Assembly: GCF_013155265.1 (NCBI RefSeq) | Contig: NZ_JABJXU010000006.1 | Span: 107,754 to 171,753 of the forward strand | DNA from: Enterococcus sp. MMGLQ5-1 | Lineage (GTDB): Bacteria > Bacillota > Bacilli > Lactobacillales > Streptococcaceae | Reading direction: 5' to 3' | Length of the DNA stretch: 64,000 nt | Part shown: positions 21,410-30,105 of the stretch, piece after piece | How the letters are laid out: each line of letters starts with the position of its first letter | How positions within the stretch are numbered: the stretch's first letter is position 1 | Made by a program: the position numbers and the translations under genes | The notes under the pieces: model-generated | The model's database searches: none | Told to the model about the DNA's origin: nothing | The model's input: only the letters and a program-made list of their open reading frames with translations

Positions 21410-21547
21410 ATGACAAAAACAGTCCGCCGAAGTAAACTGAAAGATATCCAGATTGAGCTGTTTAATCAAATCACCCCGCTTGACATTGACTCAAAAAAAG
21501 AGACTATCCAACTCAATATCTCACGCCAATCAATAAAATTCGATTAG
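21410..21547 (+). CDS. Possible 45-residue ORF or gene remnant
   Basis: A plus-strand frame starting MTKTVRRSKLKDIQ runs 45 codons to a TAG. It is the most protein-like frame in the 560-base gap between lrgA and tpx. The upstream TTTAGGG is only a weak ribosome binding site, and I do not recognise a family. The opposite strand also has a 76-codon open frame (21186-21416) from a TTG. The whole gap is best read as decayed mobile or coding DNA. Confidence 0.25.
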   Translation: MTKTVRRSKLKDIQIELFNQITPLDIDSKKETIQLNISRQSIKFD

Positions 21548-21596
21548 TCATTTCAATAGGAATTGTTTGTCTCTTAAATTTAATCAAATAATTGTA

Positions 21597-22085
21597 TTAG
21601 GAAAGGGCAATTGCAGCGGCTAATGCAGCTTGATAATTTGGCTCATCGGTAATTTCACTTAAGACCTCAGCATAAGCAATTTTGCCCGCTCTATCAACAA
21701 CAAATACTGCTCGACTTAAATGGTTAAGCTCTGGTGCAAAAAGCCCATAGGCAGCACCAAACTGATTAGCATCATCATGCAAAACAGTCATATCAACACC
21801 CTTAGCAGCACACCAATTTGCTTGTTCCTCTTTTGTATTATTAGAAATTGATAAAAAGTGAATTGCTTTATTTTCACTCGCAAGTCGATTAAATGCCCGC
21901 GTTTGTAAATCACAAACGCTTGTATTAATATCTGGAAAAACACTTAGTATAACAGGTAAATCACGTCGTTTTTCTAGCTCAACCGTTTGATCATTCTGAT
22001 CAAGTAATTTAAAATTTGGTGCAGTCTCACCAACAGAAATTGGTGCTAAATCGAAAGCATACTCACCATGTAAACTAATTTTCAT
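21597..22085 (-). CDS. tpx: Thiol peroxidase (Tpx, atypical 2-Cys peroxiredoxin)
   Basis: This cytoplasmic enzyme reduces hydrogen peroxide and alkyl hydroperoxides using thioredoxin. It has 162 residues with the peroxidatic Cys in NTSVCDLQTRAFN and the resolving Cys in ANWCAAKG, the spacing of the Tpx subfamily, and a C-terminal SEITDEPNY segment. The start is ATG 22085, with AGGAGG nine bases upstream; the upstream in-frame GTG would place the Shine-Dalgarno sequence inside the gene. Confidence 0.93.
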   Translation of the reverse strand: MKISLHGEYAFDLAPISVGETAPNFKLLDQNDQTVELEKRRDLPVILSVFPDINTSVCDLQTRAFNRLASENKAIHFLSISNNTKEEQANWCAAKGVDMTVLHDDANQFGAAYGLFAPELNHLSRAVFVVDRAGKIAYAEVLSEITDEPNYQAALAAAIALS

Positions 22086-22158
22086 CTCAATTTTCCTCCT
22101 CACAAACGATGCAATAATTCTTAATACAAATATGCCAATTAGCCTTTAGTCAAAAGAT

Positions 22159-22794
22159 TTAATTAGCGGTCACACTCACAATTGGATATTTTGAACTTTC
22201 AAAGGCAGCTGTAACTTGACTAGCCGTGGCATCCTTTATTTGAATTTCAAGACTTACCCTATCCCGACGATTCACCATAATCGTATCAATTGATAAATGA
22301 TGAGCCGCCAAGGTTTTCGCAACGTCCGCAAGCTCCCCAGGTGCATCTTCTGTAATCGCCAATACCAGATGAACACCTGGATGACCGTATCCTGATAATT
22401 CAAGAAAAGCATCAAAAATATCCTTATCCGTGATAATGCCATAGATTTGTCCTTCATCTACAACAGGTAAAACACCAATATTATTCTGACGCATTGACGC
22501 AATTGCCTCCTCAAGTAAGGCAAAGCGTGAAACTGTAATGACGTCTTTAATCATCACTTCCTTGACAGTTGTTTTATTTAATAAATAATTCATTTCATAA
22601 ATAGATAAGCTTGTTGCTTTACTCGGTGTTGCATCTTTAATACTGCCTTCAGTCACTAAACCAACTAACTGATCATTTTCAATTACTGGTAACCGATGGA
22701 TACCGTGCGCCTTCATTAATTCACTTGCTTTAGCAATCTTAGTATCCGGTGAAACATAGACCACTTTTTTTGACATAAAATCTTTTACTGCCAC
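22159..22794 (-). CDS. CBS domain pair plus ACT domain protein (AcuB-like)
   Basis: This 211-residue cytoplasmic protein has two CBS motifs (about residues 8-60 and 78-130, for example IHRLPVIENDQLVGLVTE and IGVLPVVDEGQIYGIITD) and a C-terminal ACT-like domain beginning GVHLVLAITEDAPGEL. CBS pairs bind adenine nucleotides and ACT domains bind small metabolites such as amino acids, so it is likely a metabolic sensor. It lies next to the branched-chain amino acid transporter, which fits but does not prove a shared role. Confidence 0.85.
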   Translation of the reverse strand: MAVKDFMSKKVVYVSPDTKIAKASELMKAHGIHRLPVIENDQLVGLVTEGSIKDATPSKATSLSIYEMNYLLNKTTVKEVMIKDVITVSRFALLEEAIASMRQNNIGVLPVVDEGQIYGIITDKDIFDAFLELSGYGHPGVHLVLAITEDAPGELADVAKTLAAHHLSIDTIMVNRRDRVSLEIQIKDATASQVTAAFESSKYPIVSVTAN

Positions 22795-22972
22795 TCAAAT
22801 CATCACCCTTCAAATTAATTAAAATAAACAATTACTTCGGTATTTATAATCGATAATGATGATTTATAAAAATATCATATAGAAACGATGCTATCTATCT
22901 ACAAATAAAATTATACGTCATCCTAGTTAAATTCTCTCATAATATGCTTTGAAAATGAAGTAAATAATAAAA

Positions 22973-22999
22973 AAGGTTGGGTTAAAAAAACCCGACCTT
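22973..22999 (-). terminator. Intrinsic terminator of the liv operon
   Basis: AAGGTCGGGTT and AACCCAACCTT (minus strand, one G-U pair) surround an AT loop, followed by TTTTTTATT. It is the only feature I see in the 325-base gap between livF and the CBS/ACT gene. Confidence 0.8.
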
Positions 23000-23119
23000 A
23001 CTTTGTTCGTATTATCATAAAAATATGGCAAAATACAAGTTAAAAAGCACTGAATTTCCGAACTTTAAGCGCCCCGATTTGATCTAACTCGACACTTTTA
23101 ATCGTCTAATTTAGTCAAA

Positions 23120-23824
23120 CTAGCCACCTAAGTATGCCTTTTTAACTTCCTCACTCGCTAATAGCTCTTGGCCTGTACCGCTTAATACAATATTACCTGT
23201 TTCAAGAACGTAGCCACGATTGGCAATAGACAATGCCATATTCGCATTTTGTTCAATGAGTAAAACAGTAGTACCCTGCTGCTGAATTTCCTTAATAATT
23301 TCAAAAATTTCTTGAATAAAAATTGGTGCTAAGCCCATAGAGGGCTCATCAAGCAACAATAATTTAGGCTTACTCATCAAGGCACGCCCCATTGCCAGCA
23401 TTTGCTGCTCACCACCAGATAAGGTCGCAGCATCCTGATTTTTGCGCTCCTCTAGCCGTGGAAAGCGTTTGAAAACAGCCCGTAAATCATCTTGAATCCC
23501 CGCACGATCACTACGTAAGAAGGCGCCCATTTCCAAATTTTCTAAAACAGTTAAGCCTGTAAAGACATGTCGTCCCTCAGGTACTTGTGAAATACCATCC
23601 GCGACAATTTTTTGAGCTTGGATTTTGGTAATTTCTGCATCACGATAACGAATACTACCTTCACTCGCACTAACCAATCCAGAAATTGTTCTTAAAATTG
23701 TCGTTTTACCGGCACCATTAGCACCAATTAGGGAAACAATCTCGCCTTCATTTACCTCAAAGCTAACGTCTTTGACTGCTTGGATGACACCATAATGTAC
23801 GCTTAAATTTTCAACTTTTAACAT
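23120..23824 (-). CDS. livF: Branched-chain amino acid ABC transporter ATP-binding protein LivF
   Basis: This ATPase subunit of a high-affinity branched-chain amino acid importer has 234 residues with GANGAGKTT (Walker A), LSGGEQQMLAMGRALM (signature, the LivF form) and LLLLDEPSMGLAP (Walker B). The stop and start codons of livG and livF overlap. It is the last gene of livJ-H-M-G-F. Confidence 0.95.
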   Translation of the reverse strand: MLKVENLSVHYGVIQAVKDVSFEVNEGEIVSLIGANGAGKTTILRTISGLVSASEGSIRYRDAEITKIQAQKIVADGISQVPEGRHVFTGLTVLENLEMGAFLRSDRAGIQDDLRAVFKRFPRLEERKNQDAATLSGGEQQMLAMGRALMSKPKLLLLDEPSMGLAPIFIQEIFEIIKEIQQQGTTVLLIEQNANMALSIANRGYVLETGNIVLSGTGQELLASEEVKKAYLGG

Positions 23825-24588
23825 TAGGCTTCACCTCCAAGATATGCTTCAATTACGCGAGGATTATTCTTAACTTCCTCTGGACTACCACTTGCAATCA
23901 CACGTCCATACTCCAAAACATAAATCCTCTCAGTAACCTCCATTACCAAGCTCATATCATGCTCAATTAGAATAATCGTAATCCCAAATTGCTTTTGAAT
24001 TTGTTTAATTAATGCCGTTAATTCCGCCGTCTCTTGTGGATTCATACCAGCAGCTGGCTCATCTAAGAAAAGAATTTTAGGCTGTGTTGCTAATGCTCTA
24101 ACGATTTCTAAGCGACGTTGTTGACCATAAGGCAGATTTTTTGCCAGTGTATCAAGGTTATTTTGGAGACCGAAAATCGTTAATAATTCAACAACCTTAG
24201 CCTGCATCTCCGCTTCTTTTTTATAAAAGCCCGGCAAGCGTAATAAGGAACTGAAAAAACGATCCTTTTGCTTTGTATTCATCGCAATCAAAACATTATC
24301 CATCACTGATAAATCTCTGAAAAGACGAATATTTTGGAAGGTACGTGACAAGCCTAAATCGGCAATTTTATAAGGTGCAAGACCGTTTAGAAGCTTACCT
24401 TCTAATTTAATAGTACCCTCAGTTGGCACATAAACACCTGTTAAAAGATTAAACAGAGTTGTTTTACCCGCACCATTTGGCCCAATTAAACCAATTAATT
24501 CATTTGCCTCAGCTGTGATATTCACATCACCAACAGCGGTTAGTCCACCGAAATTTTTTGTTAAATCTTTAACTTCAAGAAGAGCCAT
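23824..24588 (-). CDS. livG: Branched-chain amino acid ABC transporter ATP-binding protein LivG
   Basis: This partner ATPase of LivF has 254 residues with GPNGAGKTT and the Walker B ILFLDEPAAGMNPQE typical of LivG. Its signature motif reads LPYGQQRRLEIVRAL rather than LSGGQ, which is normal in this subfamily. The C-terminal MEVTERIYVLEYGRVIASG segment is also conserved. One-base overlaps with livM and livF show tight coupling. Confidence 0.95.
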   Translation of the reverse strand: MALLEVKDLTKNFGGLTAVGDVNITAEANELIGLIGPNGAGKTTLFNLLTGVYVPTEGTIKLEGKLLNGLAPYKIADLGLSRTFQNIRLFRDLSVMDNVLIAMNTKQKDRFFSSLLRLPGFYKKEAEMQAKVVELLTIFGLQNNLDTLAKNLPYGQQRRLEIVRALATQPKILFLDEPAAGMNPQETAELTALIKQIQKQFGITIILIEHDMSLVMEVTERIYVLEYGRVIASGSPEEVKNNPRVIEAYLGGEA

Positions 24589-25535
24589 TATTTAGCCTCC
24601 TTTTTCTTTAATAATTTACCAAGCGAGAATTCCCAAGTACCAAGCAAGCCACCTGGACGGAAAATCATCACAATAATTAAAGCCAACGAATAAATAATCA
24701 TTCGTAAATCGCCAAAATTTTGTAAATACATATTTAAAACACCCAAAACAACCGCTGCAATTACTGTCCCTGTAATACTACCTAAACCACCAAAAACAGC
24801 GATAATTAAAATATCAATTGATTTCATGAAGGTAAAATCCTTTGGTGTAACCGTTTGGATGAAGCCAGCATATAAAGAGCCAGCAATACTAGCAGTCATT
24901 GCACCAAGTACAAAGGCTAAAACCTTATATTTAGTTGTCCAAACACCCATGCTTTCAGCTGCAATTTCATCTTCACGAACGGATAAAATAGCACGTCCTG
25001 TCGCAGAACGGATAATATTCAAAGTGAGCACAGTTGTCACAAAGGCAATGACATAAACCATTTGCCAAGAGGTAAAAGGTGGAATACCAAATAATCCTGC
25101 AGGTCCGTTAGTCAAATCCCCACCATTAACAATCATAATCCTAATAATTTCAGAGACACCCAAGGTTGCAATCGCTAGGTAGTCACCCTTCAGCCTCAGT
25201 GTTGGAATACCAACCACTAAAGCAATCACGCCAGAAATCACCATACCGACTACAATTGAAATTGCAAAACCTGCATAGGTCGGATTTTGAATACCAATAA
25301 TCGCACCACAATAGGCACCAATTGCCATAAAGCCTGCATGTCCAAGAGAAAATTGACCACTAAAGCCAATGATTAAATTCAGGCCAACCGCTAAGATTAA
25401 GTTAATCCCGATTTGCGTAATAATTTTGACTGCAAAATCATTAAAAACGCCTACCATTTGTAAAGCATAGATTAGAGCAAAGCCAAAAATACCAATAAGA
25501 AGCCATAAAAGATTAGTTGTTAAATTTTTCTTCAT
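24588..25535 (-). CDS. livM: Branched-chain amino acid ABC transporter permease LivM
   Basis: This membrane permease of 315 residues has about eight to ten hydrophobic segments. Family motifs include LILAVGLNLIIGFSGQFSLGHAGFMAIGAY, GDYLAIATLGVSEIIR and the EAA-like loop REDEIAAESMGV. The C-terminus has a short basic tail (KLLKKKEAK). It pairs with LivH encoded just upstream (4-base gap). Confidence 0.95.
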   Translation of the reverse strand: MKKNLTTNLLWLLIGIFGFALIYALQMVGVFNDFAVKIITQIGINLILAVGLNLIIGFSGQFSLGHAGFMAIGAYCGAIIGIQNPTYAGFAISIVVGMVISGVIALVVGIPTLRLKGDYLAIATLGVSEIIRIMIVNGGDLTNGPAGLFGIPPFTSWQMVYVIAFVTTVLTLNIIRSATGRAILSVREDEIAAESMGVWTTKYKVLAFVLGAMTASIAGSLYAGFIQTVTPKDFTFMKSIDILIIAVFGGLGSITGTVIAAVVLGVLNMYLQNFGDLRMIIYSLALIIVMIFRPGGLLGTWEFSLGKLLKKKEAK

Positions 25536-25539
25536 CTCT

Positions 25540-26424
25540 TTACACCTTCTCTTTCACATTTTTACCTAAAATACCAGCTGGTCTAACAAGTAAAATAATA
25601 ATTAAAACCGCATAAACGACTGCATCACGATAATCTGACAGGCCGATCGCTGTCGAAATCGTTTCTAGCATACCGATAACAAAGCCTCCGAGAGCGGCCC
25701 CAGGAATAATACCAATACCACCTAAAACGGCTGCTACAAAGGCTTTAATACCCGGTGTCATTCCCATTAAGGGGTCGATTGAATTGTAATACAGACCAAT
25801 TAAAACACCAGCTGCACCTGCCCACGCAGAGCCTAAAGCAAATGTATAGCTGATTGTCCGATTGACATTAATCCCCATCAATTGAGCTGCGTCGCTATCC
25901 ACACTAACTGCTCGCATTGCCTTCCCCATTTTCGTTTTCTTAACGATCAATTGGAGTAAAACCATCAAAATAATTGAGACAGCAAGAATTAATAATTGAA
26001 TATTAGAAACCGAAATTGGTCCTAAATCATATTTTTGGATATGCATTACTTGAGGGAAGCTGCGAGGTGATGAGCCAAAGAAATAGGTCATCGTGTTCTC
26101 AAGCAAGAAGGAGACACCAATTGCTGTAATTAATGCTGCAATACGTGTCGATTTTCTAAGTGGTCGATAGGCTAGAATTTCTATAATAACGCCTAAAAGT
26201 GCTGTTGTAGCCATTGTTGCAATCAAAGCAACCCATAAATTCATGTGTAGATGCTTGATGAAAAAATACCCTAAAAATGCACCCATCATATAAACATCAC
26301 CGTGGGCAAAATTGATTAATTTAATAATACCGTATACCATTGTATAGCCCAAAGCTAACAAGGCATATATTCCTCCAAGAAAAAGACCATTAACTAATTG
26401 TTGGAGCCATTCCATAAAATTCAC
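25540..26424 (-). CDS. livH: Branched-chain amino acid ABC transporter permease LivH
   Basis: This is a membrane permease of 294 residues. The N-terminal LVNGLFLGGIYALLALGYTMVYGIIKLINFAHGDVYM block and the loop MRAVSVDSDAAQLMGINVNRTI are hallmarks of LivH. It follows the second livJ gene by about 150 bases, and that gap contains a 9-bp perfect hairpin. It works with LivM, LivG, LivF and one or both LivJ proteins. Confidence 0.95.
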   Translation of the reverse strand: MNFMEWLQQLVNGLFLGGIYALLALGYTMVYGIIKLINFAHGDVYMMGAFLGYFFIKHLHMNLWVALIATMATTALLGVIIEILAYRPLRKSTRIAALITAIGVSFLLENTMTYFFGSSPRSFPQVMHIQKYDLGPISVSNIQLLILAVSIILMVLLQLIVKKTKMGKAMRAVSVDSDAAQLMGINVNRTISYTFALGSAWAGAAGVLIGLYYNSIDPLMGMTPGIKAFVAAVLGGIGIIPGAALGGFVIGMLETISTAIGLSDYRDAVVYAVLIIILLVRPAGILGKNVKEKV

Positions 26425-26536
26425 TTCCTACCAATAATTTTTTAAACAATCTGGCTATCTGAACAGATTGCTGATATCAATATCAGACAAATTGTCGTTA
26501 ATCTAATATAGATAATTTCTATTATAAACTAAATGA

Positions 26537-26559
26537 GCTAGAGATACATCATCTCTAGC
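26537..26559 (-). repeat. Intercistronic hairpin between livJ and livH
   Basis: GCTAGAGAT-ACATC-ATCTCTAGC is a perfect 9-bp inverted repeat just after the livJ stop. On the minus strand only a short, broken T-run follows, so it is more likely an mRNA-stabilising or partial-termination hairpin that raises binding-protein output than a full terminator. Confidence 0.6.
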
Positions 26560-26575
26560 CCATCTTCACACATTT

Positions 26576-27769
26576 TTATTTCGCAGGTGCTATCGACTCT
26601 GCTGAGACTTCCTTACCATCGGTTAAACCAACCACAACAGCCGATTTAACTGGATTATGCTCTTTATCAATTGTCATTTCACCAGTTACACCCGTGAAAT
26701 CCTTAAGGCTAGCTAGCCCCTCTGTCACATCACCTGAGGTTTTTGCATCCGTATCCTCAGCTGCTTGTTTAATCATGTAAACAGCATCATATGCCAACGC
26801 AGCAAATGTAGAAGGATTTTCACCATATTTTTTGTTAAAGGCAGTAATAAATGCAGCTACTTTATCAGTTGCGGGTGCATTTTCTGAGTAATGACCGACA
26901 TAATAAACATTAGTTGCACCAGCTGTGCCAGCTGTTTCAACATATTTTGGATCTGAGAAGCCATCTCCACCTAGAATTGGCTTAGTAATGCCCATATCGC
27001 GTGCTTGCTTAGTAATCAAGCCTGTTTCTGTATAATAACCAGGCATGACGATGGCGTCAAAATCTTTATCTTTAATTTTTGTTAACTGCGCTTGGAAATC
27101 CTTATCACCTGAAACAAAGGTCTGTTCATTAACAATTTCACCTTTATAAGCCTTCTTAAAGGCTTTCGCAATCCCTTTAGCATAATCCGATGAATTATCA
27201 TAGAATAAAACGACCTTTTTAGCGCTCAAGCTATCATCAGCATAATTGGCAAGCACTGTACCTTGATAGCTATCTTGGAAGCATGAACGGAATACAAATT
27301 GCTGTGTTTTATTATTTTGAACAGTAATAGAATCGTCCGTTCCTGATGGTGTCAAAAATGGTACCTTAGCCGAGGTGATATTAGGAATAACTGATTTTGA
27401 TGCACCTGAGGTTGCAGGTCCAACCATCGCATTAATCTTATCATTAACAGTTAAATTTGAAGCAACGGTTGCAGCCTCAGCATTATCAGATTTATTATCT
27501 TTAGAAATTAATTCAATCTGTTTACCATTAATCCCACCAGCAGCGTTAATTTCTTCGACCGCTAAATTAATTCCCTGCAGCTCAGAATTACCATAAGCCG
27601 CAACTGCACCAGATAATTCTAAGTTTGCGCCTAGCTTAAAAGTTTTTCCAATTTCTGTACCAGCACCCTTGACCGAGCTATCCTCTGTACCCTTAGGTGA
27701 TGAGCATGCTGCTAGTAGCACACCTGCAAATAATGTCATCCCAACGATACTTAATTTTTTCTTAAACAA
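26576..27769 (-). CDS. livJ: Branched-chain amino acid ABC transporter substrate-binding lipoprotein (LivJ, second copy)
   Basis: This is an extracytoplasmic receptor of 397 residues. The signal peptide ends in the lipobox LLAAC, with the lipidated Cys near residue 22. The mature part has the type I periplasmic-binding fold of the Leu/Ile/Val family (LELSGAVAAYGNSELQGINLAVEEINAAGG). It is closely similar along its full length to the upstream copy at 27955-29139, so the pair arose by tandem duplication. It has its own promoter and heads the livHMGF genes. Confidence 0.95.
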   Translation of the reverse strand: MFKKKLSIVGMTLFAGVLLAACSSPKGTEDSSVKGAGTEIGKTFKLGANLELSGAVAAYGNSELQGINLAVEEINAAGGINGKQIELISKDNKSDNAEAATVASNLTVNDKINAMVGPATSGASKSVIPNITSAKVPFLTPSGTDDSITVQNNKTQQFVFRSCFQDSYQGTVLANYADDSLSAKKVVLFYDNSSDYAKGIAKAFKKAYKGEIVNEQTFVSGDKDFQAQLTKIKDKDFDAIVMPGYYTETGLITKQARDMGITKPILGGDGFSDPKYVETAGTAGATNVYYVGHYSENAPATDKVAAFITAFNKKYGENPSTFAALAYDAVYMIKQAAEDTDAKTSGDVTEGLASLKDFTGVTGEMTIDKEHNPVKSAVVVGLTDGKEVSAESIAPAK

Positions 27770-27827
27770 TTAAAAGACTCCCTTATCTATATATTGATAG
27801 TCAAACTATCTTTATTACCATTTTCTT

Positions 27828-27856
27828 AATATAAAGAATTGTCAGAAAATTGTCAA
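27828..27856 (-). promoter_or_regulatory. Promoter of livJ(2)-livHMGF
   Basis: On the minus strand TTGACA and TATATT are separated by exactly 17 bases. A small palindrome GATAGT-TTG-ACTATC follows at the start of the transcript, before the livJ start at 27769. Near-consensus boxes and spacing make this a strong sigma-A promoter. Confidence 0.75.
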
Positions 27857-27954
27857 GATAATAAATAGAAACATTTAATTAATTTTCTATTAGTAATAAC
27901 TTTATAAACATCGTTAAAATAATATACCAACCTCTAAAACATAAAGGGATTAAA

Positions 27955-29139
27955 TTACTTACTTGGCGCAATAATCTTAGCCGTATCCTCCTTACCATCC
28001 TTCAGACCAACAATAACCGCTGATTTGATTGGATTATGCTCATCGTCTATTGTAATCTCACCTGTCACGCCGACAAAATCTTCAAGCTTTGCAAGCGACT
28101 CTGCTAGCTCATCTGAATTTTTGACCTTACCATTCTCCGCAGCCTCTTTAATCATATAAACTGCATCATAGGCTAAAGCAGAGAAGGCTGATGGATTTTC
28201 ACCATATTTAGCATTAAAAGCCTCAACAAATGGTGCAACCTTATCAGTAGCAGGCGCTTTCTCTGAATAGCCTGAAACATAATAAACATTTGTAGCACCT
28301 GCTGCACCAGCAGTTTCAACATATTTTGGATCAGAGTAGCCGTCACCACCGACAATTGGTGCTGTAATTCCCATGTCACGCGCCTGTTTAGTAATTAGAC
28401 CAGTTTCATTATAATAGCCAGGCATTACGATGGCATCAAAGGTTTCCGATTTAATTTTAGTCAACTGGGCTTGGAAATCCTTATCACCCGACACAAAGGT
28501 TTGTTCACTAACAATCTCACCTTTATAATTTGCTTTGAATGTTTTCGTAATTCCCTTTGCATAATCTGAAGAATTATCTGTGAATAAAACAATTTTCTTA
28601 GCTGCTAATTCATCTGTCACAAAATCTGAGATAACTGTCCCTTGATAACTATCTGGAAAAATAGAACGAAATACATATTTTTGTACTTTTCCATTTTGAA
28701 CTGTGAGTGTATCATCCGTTCCTGAAGGTGTTACCATCGGTACCTTCGCTTTGGTAATATTTGGAATAATTGACTTCGCTGCACCGCTGGTTGCTGTTCC
28801 AATTATCGCATTTACCTTATTATTAACTGTCAAATTAGAGGCAATTGTCGCCGCCTCGGCGTTATCCGATTTATTATCTTTCGCAATTACTTCAATCTGC
28901 TTACCGTCTATTCCACCGGCAGCATTGATTTCTTCAACGGCTAAATCAGCGCCCTGTTTTTCTGCAGTGCCATAGGCTGCAACCGCTCCAGACATTTCTA
29001 AATCATAGCCAATTAGGAACTTATCCCCGATTTCTGTACCATTGCTCGATGAGCTGCTTGAACCGCCGGGTGCCGAGCAGGCCCCCAGAATAAATGTAGA
29101 AATTAATGCCATCACGCCAAATCTTAATCTTTTGTGCAT
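27955..29139 (-). CDS. livJ: Branched-chain amino acid ABC transporter substrate-binding lipoprotein (LivJ, first copy)
   Basis: This is a 394-residue extracytoplasmic binding lipoprotein. The signal peptide ends at lipobox ILGAC and is followed by a Gly/Ser-rich linker (GGSSSSSSNG) and the LivJ-type fold (LEMSGAVAAYGTAEKQGADLAVEEINAAGG). It differs from its downstream neighbour mainly at scattered surface positions, so the two may bind different amino acids. It has its own strong promoter and I saw no clear terminator before the second livJ. Confidence 0.95.
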   Translation of the reverse strand: MHKRLRFGVMALISTFILGACSAPGGSSSSSSNGTEIGDKFLIGYDLEMSGAVAAYGTAEKQGADLAVEEINAAGGIDGKQIEVIAKDNKSDNAEAATIASNLTVNNKVNAIIGTATSGAAKSIIPNITKAKVPMVTPSGTDDTLTVQNGKVQKYVFRSIFPDSYQGTVISDFVTDELAAKKIVLFTDNSSDYAKGITKTFKANYKGEIVSEQTFVSGDKDFQAQLTKIKSETFDAIVMPGYYNETGLITKQARDMGITAPIVGGDGYSDPKYVETAGAAGATNVYYVSGYSEKAPATDKVAPFVEAFNAKYGENPSAFSALAYDAVYMIKEAAENGKVKNSDELAESLAKLEDFVGVTGEITIDDEHNPIKSAVIVGLKDGKEDTAKIIAPSK

Positions 29140-29189
29140 AACACACGCCTCCTAAAATAAAAAACTATTAAATACCAGTAATGTCTTTA

Positions 29190-29218
29190 ACTATAAGTTT
29201 TTTAAAAGCGAATGTCAA
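29190..29218 (-). promoter_or_regulatory. Promoter of livJ(1)
   Basis: TTGACA, a 17-base spacer and TATAGT lie about 50 bases upstream of the livJ start at 29139, which has an AGGAGG site. The -35 box begins right after the T-run of the tetR terminator. Confidence 0.75.
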
Positions 29219-29221
29219 TCA

Positions 29222-29266
29222 AAAAAGAGCGTACATGTAACAAAACATAACACGAACACTCTTTTT
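29222..29266 (-). terminator. Terminator of the tetR-type gene
   Basis: AAAAAGAG and CTCTTTTT form the outer stem around a partly paired loop, with a TTTTTTG tail on the minus strand. It begins about 15 bases after the stop codon at 29283. Confidence 0.6.
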
Positions 29267-29282
29267 GATTTATTTTTTTGAT

Positions 29283-29843
29283 TTAATAGTATTTTTCCGG
29301 CTTCTCCAAGATATCCTCAAGAATGTTTTTTAGAATATTCACTAAATATTCCTGTTCATATGTGATGATTCCTGACGTTGAGAGTGTCGCAACGCCAATT
29401 ACAGTCACTAACGTCTCTCTATGCAATATTTCAATTGCCTTATCATCTAAATGAGCATATTTATCGGTTTTTTGAATCAACCTTTTATAATTAACCAAGC
29501 TGCTTTCGTATACCCGAAAGCCAATTTTATGATTTTCTACAAACAGGGTTTGAAATAAGGTTTTTTTCTTCTGAGTAAATGTAATAAAATTTAAGCCAAC
29601 ATCAATCAATGAATCTCCGGTAATTTCACCGTTAAGCGTGTTATTAAAAAGCTGTTCAAGAATGCTTTCTAAAACCTGATGCTTCAAATCATCCATATTT
29701 TTAAACTCAAGATAAAGTGGTTGAGTAGAAATCGATAATTTCTCAGCAATATTTCTAGCCGTTAAGTTTTCAAAGCCTTCTTTTTCAACTAATAATTTAG
29801 TCTGTTTTAAAATATAATCTTTAGTGTAAACTTTACGTCTCAT
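29283..29843 (-). CDS. TetR/AcrR family transcriptional regulator
   Basis: This 186-residue regulator has an N-terminal helix-turn-helix (YILKQTKLLVEKEGFENLTARNIAEKLSISTQPLYLEF, about residues 9-48) and a ligand-binding C-terminal half typical of the TetR family. It lies upstream of, and in the same direction as, the liv genes, and next to the ABC exporter genes, so either could be its target. The upstream 260 bases contain a GCTCAT-A-ATGAGC palindrome at about 29951 that might be an operator. Confidence 0.85.
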   Translation of the reverse strand: MRRKVYTKDYILKQTKLLVEKEGFENLTARNIAEKLSISTQPLYLEFKNMDDLKHQVLESILEQLFNNTLNGEITGDSLIDVGLNFITFTQKKKTLFQTLFVENHKIGFRVYESSLVNYKRLIQKTDKYAHLDDKAIEILHRETLVTVIGVATLSTSGIITYEQEYLVNILKNILEDILEKPEKYY

Positions 29844-30067
29844 GTCTCCTCCTTATTTACAGTCTAAGGTCATTTTATCATTAAAAAATAATAATTCAAA
29901 CAAAATCCTTTTCAAATTTTAAAAAAATATTAGAATAAAGACAGTGTCGCTCATAATGAGCTTAGAAAAACCGTTATATTGGTATATACATATTTTAATC
30001 TAATTAAATTAACATTTTTTTAATTTAAAGACATAATAATTTCATGGTCTATTCAAATGCTAAAAAT

Positions 30068-30098
30068 AGCCTTTTATCATCAAAAATGATAAAAGGCT
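30068..30098 (-). terminator. Intrinsic terminator of the ABC exporter operon
   Basis: AGCCTTTTATCAT and ATGATAAAAGGCT form a perfect 13-bp stem around CAAAA, followed on the minus strand by ATTTTTAG. It starts a few bases after the stop at 30106. Confidence 0.85.
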
Positions 30099-30105
30099 AA
30101 GATAA

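Noticed and set aside
21186..21416. Minus-strand ORF of 76 codons starting at TTG
   Set aside because: There is no Shine-Dalgarno sequence, no recognised family and a probable remnant context. It is mentioned only as part of the decayed intergenic stretch.
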